64,000 nucleotides of DNA, taken from assembly GCA_905234765.1 (NCBI GenBank), contig CAJOIF010000013.1:32958-96957 (forward strand). Reading direction: 5' to 3'. Each line of letters begins with the position of its first letter. Position 1 is the stretch's first letter. Positions 61,939 to 64,000 of the stretch are shown piece after piece. The notes beneath the pieces were generated by a model that had not been told where the DNA came from, did not search any database, and saw only the letters and a list, made by a program, of their open reading frames with translations. Made by a program: the position numbers and the translations under genes. Source of the stretch: an uncultured Bacteroidales bacterium (GTDB taxonomy: Bacteria; Bacteroidota; Bacteroidia; Bacteroidales; F082).

Positions 61939-63192
61939 ATGGAAATCAAACGAGACTTATATTTGCAGAAACTGATTGACCGGCGGCACAATGGATTGAT
62001 TAAAGTCGTGACTGGTGTCCGCCGATGCGGAAAATCATACCTGGTGTTCAACCTGTTCACCAAATACTTGAAATCAATCGGCGTGGACGACGATCATATA
62101 ATCAAGGTGAATCTGGAGGACCGCAGAAACAAGAAGCTCCGCAATCCTGATGCACTCCTTGAATATCTTGACGGAAAGTTTGTCGACGAGCAGATGCACT
62201 ACATCCTGCTCGATGAGGTGCAGATGGTGGATGAGTTCGTGGATGTGCTGAATAGTTATCTCGATGTTCCCAATGCGGACGTGTACGTGACCGGCTCAAA
62301 TGCCCGCTTCCTCTCAAAGGATGTAATCACCGAGTTCCGTGGCCGAGGCGACGAGGTAAAGATTTATCCCCTCTCGTTTGCTGAGTTCATGACCGCATAC
62401 AACGGAAGCACACAATTGGGCTTGGACGAATACATGACATTCGGAGGCCTTCCCCTGATACTCACCTATAAGACGGAAGAGCAGAAATCAGCATATCTGA
62501 AGAACCTGTTTGAAGAGACCTATATCAAGGACATCAAGGAGCGTTATCAGATCAGGCACGAAGAAGAGTTTGAAGAACTGCTCAACATCATTTCTTCGTC
62601 CATCGGAAGCCTCACCAACCCCACAAAGCTGTCCAAGACCTTCAAAAGCGTGAAGCAAGTGACCATTGACCCCGAAACCATCAAGAACTATCTCGAATAC
62701 CTTTGCGACTCGTTTCTTGTGTCAAAGGCCATGCGCTATGATGTCAAAGGCAAGAAGTATATCGACACCCCGTCAAAGTATTATTTCTCCGACATGGGAT
62801 TGCGCAACGCTCGCATCAATTTCCGTCAGGACGAAAAGACCCACATAATGGAAAACGTCATCTACAATGAGCTGTTGATTCGTGGCTTCAACGTTGATGT
62901 AGGAGTCGTCCCCGTGGTCATCCGCGACGAGAACGGCAAGCAAAAGCGTTCCCAACTGGAAATTGACTTTGTATGCAACCAAGGTAGCAAACGCTATTAT
63001 ATCCAATCGGCTTTCCGCATGAACAGCGAGAGCAAGGAGCAACAAGAGCAAGCCTCATTGACCAAGGTGAACGATTCGTTCAAAAAGATCATCATCACAG
63101 GCGAGGAAAGCCTCGTCCATCGCAACGAGCAAGGCATCACCACGATGAGCATCTACGACTTCCTGCTTAATCCCAATGCCTTGGAGCTATAA
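61939..63192 (+). CDS. AAA ATPase with DUF4143 domain
   Basis: A 417-residue ATPase of the AAA_14/DUF4143 group common in Bacteroidota. Walker A is GVRRCGKSYLV (about residues 25-35), Walker B HYILLDEVQMVDEF (about 91-104), sensor-like DVYVTGSNARFLS and FRGRGDEVKIYPLSFAEF follow, then the DUF4143 C-terminal region (YYFSDMGLRNARINFRQDEK, ENVIYNELLIRGFNVDVGVV) that resembles a restriction-endonuclease fold. Function is unknown for most members; some relate to defence or mobile elements. It has its own promoter with a palindrome at the transcript start. Confidence 0.88.
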   Translation: MEIKRDLYLQKLIDRRHNGLIKVVTGVRRCGKSYLVFNLFTKYLKSIGVDDDHIIKVNLEDRRNKKLRNPDALLEYLDGKFVDEQMHYILLDEVQMVDEFVDVLNSYLDVPNADVYVTGSNARFLSKDVITEFRGRGDEVKIYPLSFAEFMTAYNGSTQLGLDEYMTFGGLPLILTYKTEEQKSAYLKNLFEETYIKDIKERYQIRHEEEFEELLNIISSSIGSLTNPTKLSKTFKSVKQVTIDPETIKNYLEYLCDSFLVSKAMRYDVKGKKYIDTPSKYYFSDMGLRNARINFRQDEKTHIMENVIYNELLIRGFNVDVGVVPVVIRDENGKQKRSQLEIDFVCNQGSKRYYIQSAFRMNSESKEQQEQASLTKVNDSFKKIIITGEESLVHRNEQGITTMSIYDFLLNPNALEL

Positions 63193-63206
63193 ATACAGTT
63201 TAATTT

Positions 63207-63428
63207 ATGCATATAGCACAAATCAGCATATTGATGGTTATAGGCATCATCCTCATAGTATTGGTCATTGCCTTTATTGTTTCGCGGGCGTTCAGGAACA
63301 CCCCCGAACACAAAGGAAGGGAAGGAGAGCTTCACGTCCATTGCATTCTTGCTCAGCTTCCTGAAGAATACACCGTGCTCCATCCCCCTCTGAGAGGGGG
63401 TGGCCGCAGGCCGGGGAAGTCTTCGTAA
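63207..63428 (+). pseudogene. Truncated NERD-domain-like membrane protein
   Basis: One membrane helix (ISILMVIGIILIVLVIAFIV) then HKGREGELHVHCILAQLPEE and YTVLH, which is the typical beginning of a NERD (nuclease-related) domain. At 63384 the frame runs into an interspersed repeat (CCCCCTCTGAGAGGGGG) and stops at 63428 after HPPLRGGGRRPGKSS. The catalytic part of the domain is absent from the DNA that follows, so the gene is a remnant. Confidence 0.65.
63384..63422. repeat. MITE-like repeat truncating the NERD-like gene
   Basis: CCCCCTCTGAGAGGGGG then GGCCGCAGGCCGGGGAAGT; same family as 39006-39119, 50286-50412 and 58823-58857. Confidence 0.75.
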
Positions 63429-63475
63429 GCACGTTAGCACATCTGCGCATATCGATAGCACGTCTTTCTTTCAAA

Positions 63476-63494
63476 TACTTTTGCCTATCTTTGC
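63476..63494 (+). promoter_or_regulatory. Two adjacent -7 elements before the HD hydrolase remnant
   Basis: TACTTTTGC (63476-63484) and TATCTTTGC (63486-63494), 19 bp or less before the ATG at 63513. Confidence 0.5.
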
Positions 63495-63512
63495 GCAGCA
63501 AAACCTCAATCC

Positions 63513-63961
63513 ATGGTCGACATCAACTAAATAAAACAATAGGCCATAAGCCGCTGGACGTTAGGCGAGACGCATGGCATCTCACATTGGGAGCGCGTCG
63601 AGCGCAACGGCCTGCTGCTGGCCACACCCGAATGCGATGTCACCCCTATCTCCACGACAGTTGCCGTGAAGATGACAGCTATGACGAGGAGCATGGCCCT
63701 CGCGCAGCCAAGATGATAGAAGGTTTGAGGGAAACCCTATTGAAAGACCTATCCGATGAGCAATTCAGATTGCTTCAAGAAGCCTGCCGCTTACACACCA
63801 GCACCCACAGCACCGGCAATCCCACCATCGATGCCTGCTTCGATGCCGACCGCTTAGACCTTGGTAGGGTAGACATCACACCCATCCCTGAAAAGATGGC
63901 CACTAAGAAAGGAAAGAAGATAGCAGCCCGAAACCTCCGCAAAAGAGGCTCCTATTACTGA
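63513..63961 (+). pseudogene. HD-domain hydrolase, broken by stops and a frameshift
   Basis: From the ATG at 63513 the frame reads MVDIN, then two in-frame stops (63528 and 63540), then RWTLGETHGISHWERVERNG and LLLATPECDVT. At about 63644-63647 the frame shifts, and the protein continues as YLHDSCREDDSYDEEHGP, ACRLHTSTHSTGNPTIDACF, DADRLDLGRVDI and MATKKGKKIAARNL. These pieces together are the known small HD-type hydrolase of Bacteroidota, with the HD pair in YLHDSCRE. Three independent lesions make it a true pseudogene. Its promoter (63476-63494) is still recognisable. Confidence 0.75.
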
Positions 63962-64000
63962 AGCTTTGTAAGTGCCAACCGTATTCCAAAGCAACACAAA

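Larger units (their letters stand above)
54506..64000 (+). mobile_element. Integrated island at tRNA-Pro (left end; right end outside window)
   Basis: Starts at the tRNA-Pro fragment and carries integrase, RteC-like, two HTH, VirE-N and DUF3987 genes in the order seen in many Bacteroidota integrative elements, then small unknown genes, an ATPase and decayed genes. No relaxase, conjugation or phage structural gene is visible, so it is either the integrase-proximal part of a larger element or a degraded or satellite island. The matching att sequence was not found up to 64000. Confidence 0.65.

Overview
The window looks like a chromosome segment of a member of the order Bacteroidales (phylum Bacteroidota), probably an uncultured gut or rumen lineage of moderate GC content. 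The evidence is fourfold. Most gene starts are preceded by the Bacteroidota promoter element TAnnTTTG rather than a strong Shine-Dalgarno sequence. Many secreted proteins end in type IX secretion (T9SS) type A sorting domains. There are BspA-like leucine-rich-repeat and InlB-like repeat proteins. The Bacteroidota-type cobalamin locus and integrase/VirE-N/DUF3987 module are also present. No T9SS machinery, rRNA or intact tRNA is in the window.

Positions 1-19.6 kb hold housekeeping and surface genes: a left-truncated EEP-family nuclease/phosphatase, an EamA transporter, a long-chain acyl-CoA ligase, biosynthetic arginine decarboxylase (speA), a BadF-type sugar kinase, a T9SS protein with five InlB-like repeats, a barrel-like exported protein coupled to a metallophosphoesterase lipoprotein, a frameshifted prolyl oligopeptidase, a RhuM-family protein, a type IIA topoisomerase B subunit, a polysaccharide flippase and a second repeat-rich T9SS protein.

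Positions 19.67-24.59 kb form a cobalamin-riboswitch-controlled operon: two T9SS-sorted secreted proteins (one a tandem duplication of an unrecognised ~135-aa domain), a BtuG-like beta-propeller lipoprotein, a tiny cysteine-rich protein, and a BtuF-like ABC binding lipoprotein. No BtuB receptor or BtuCD is present. gyrA and a TPR protein follow. From 38.7 down to 28.6 kb a tightly packed leftward gene set (nine genes) contains a TPR histidine kinase/LuxR-type regulator pair, two exported small lipoproteins, and two paralogous membrane-anchored proteins that flank a TPM-domain protein. Two giant T9SS surface proteins (1477 aa, ten InlB-like repeats; 2130 aa, BspA-like) occupy 39.3-50.3 kb and are surrounded by short interspersed repeats. 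They are followed by a small C-terminally anchored protein, an NfnAB-type fused flavoprotein and a CDF metal transporter.

From about 54.5 kb to the right edge lies an integrated island. Its left end is a 45-nt 3' fragment of tRNA-Pro(UGG), followed by a tyrosine recombinase, an RteC-like protein, two small HTH proteins, a VirE-N protein and a DUF3987 primase/helicase-like protein. Next come a tandem pair of small unknown paralogs, a strongly folded RNA element of ~140 nt behind its own promoter, small unknown genes, an AAA/DUF4143 ATPase, and two decayed genes (truncated NERD-like, broken HD hydrolase). The intact tRNA and right attachment site are not seen and probably lie beyond the window. 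Several families of short palindromic interspersed repeats recur throughout, sometimes inside reading frames.
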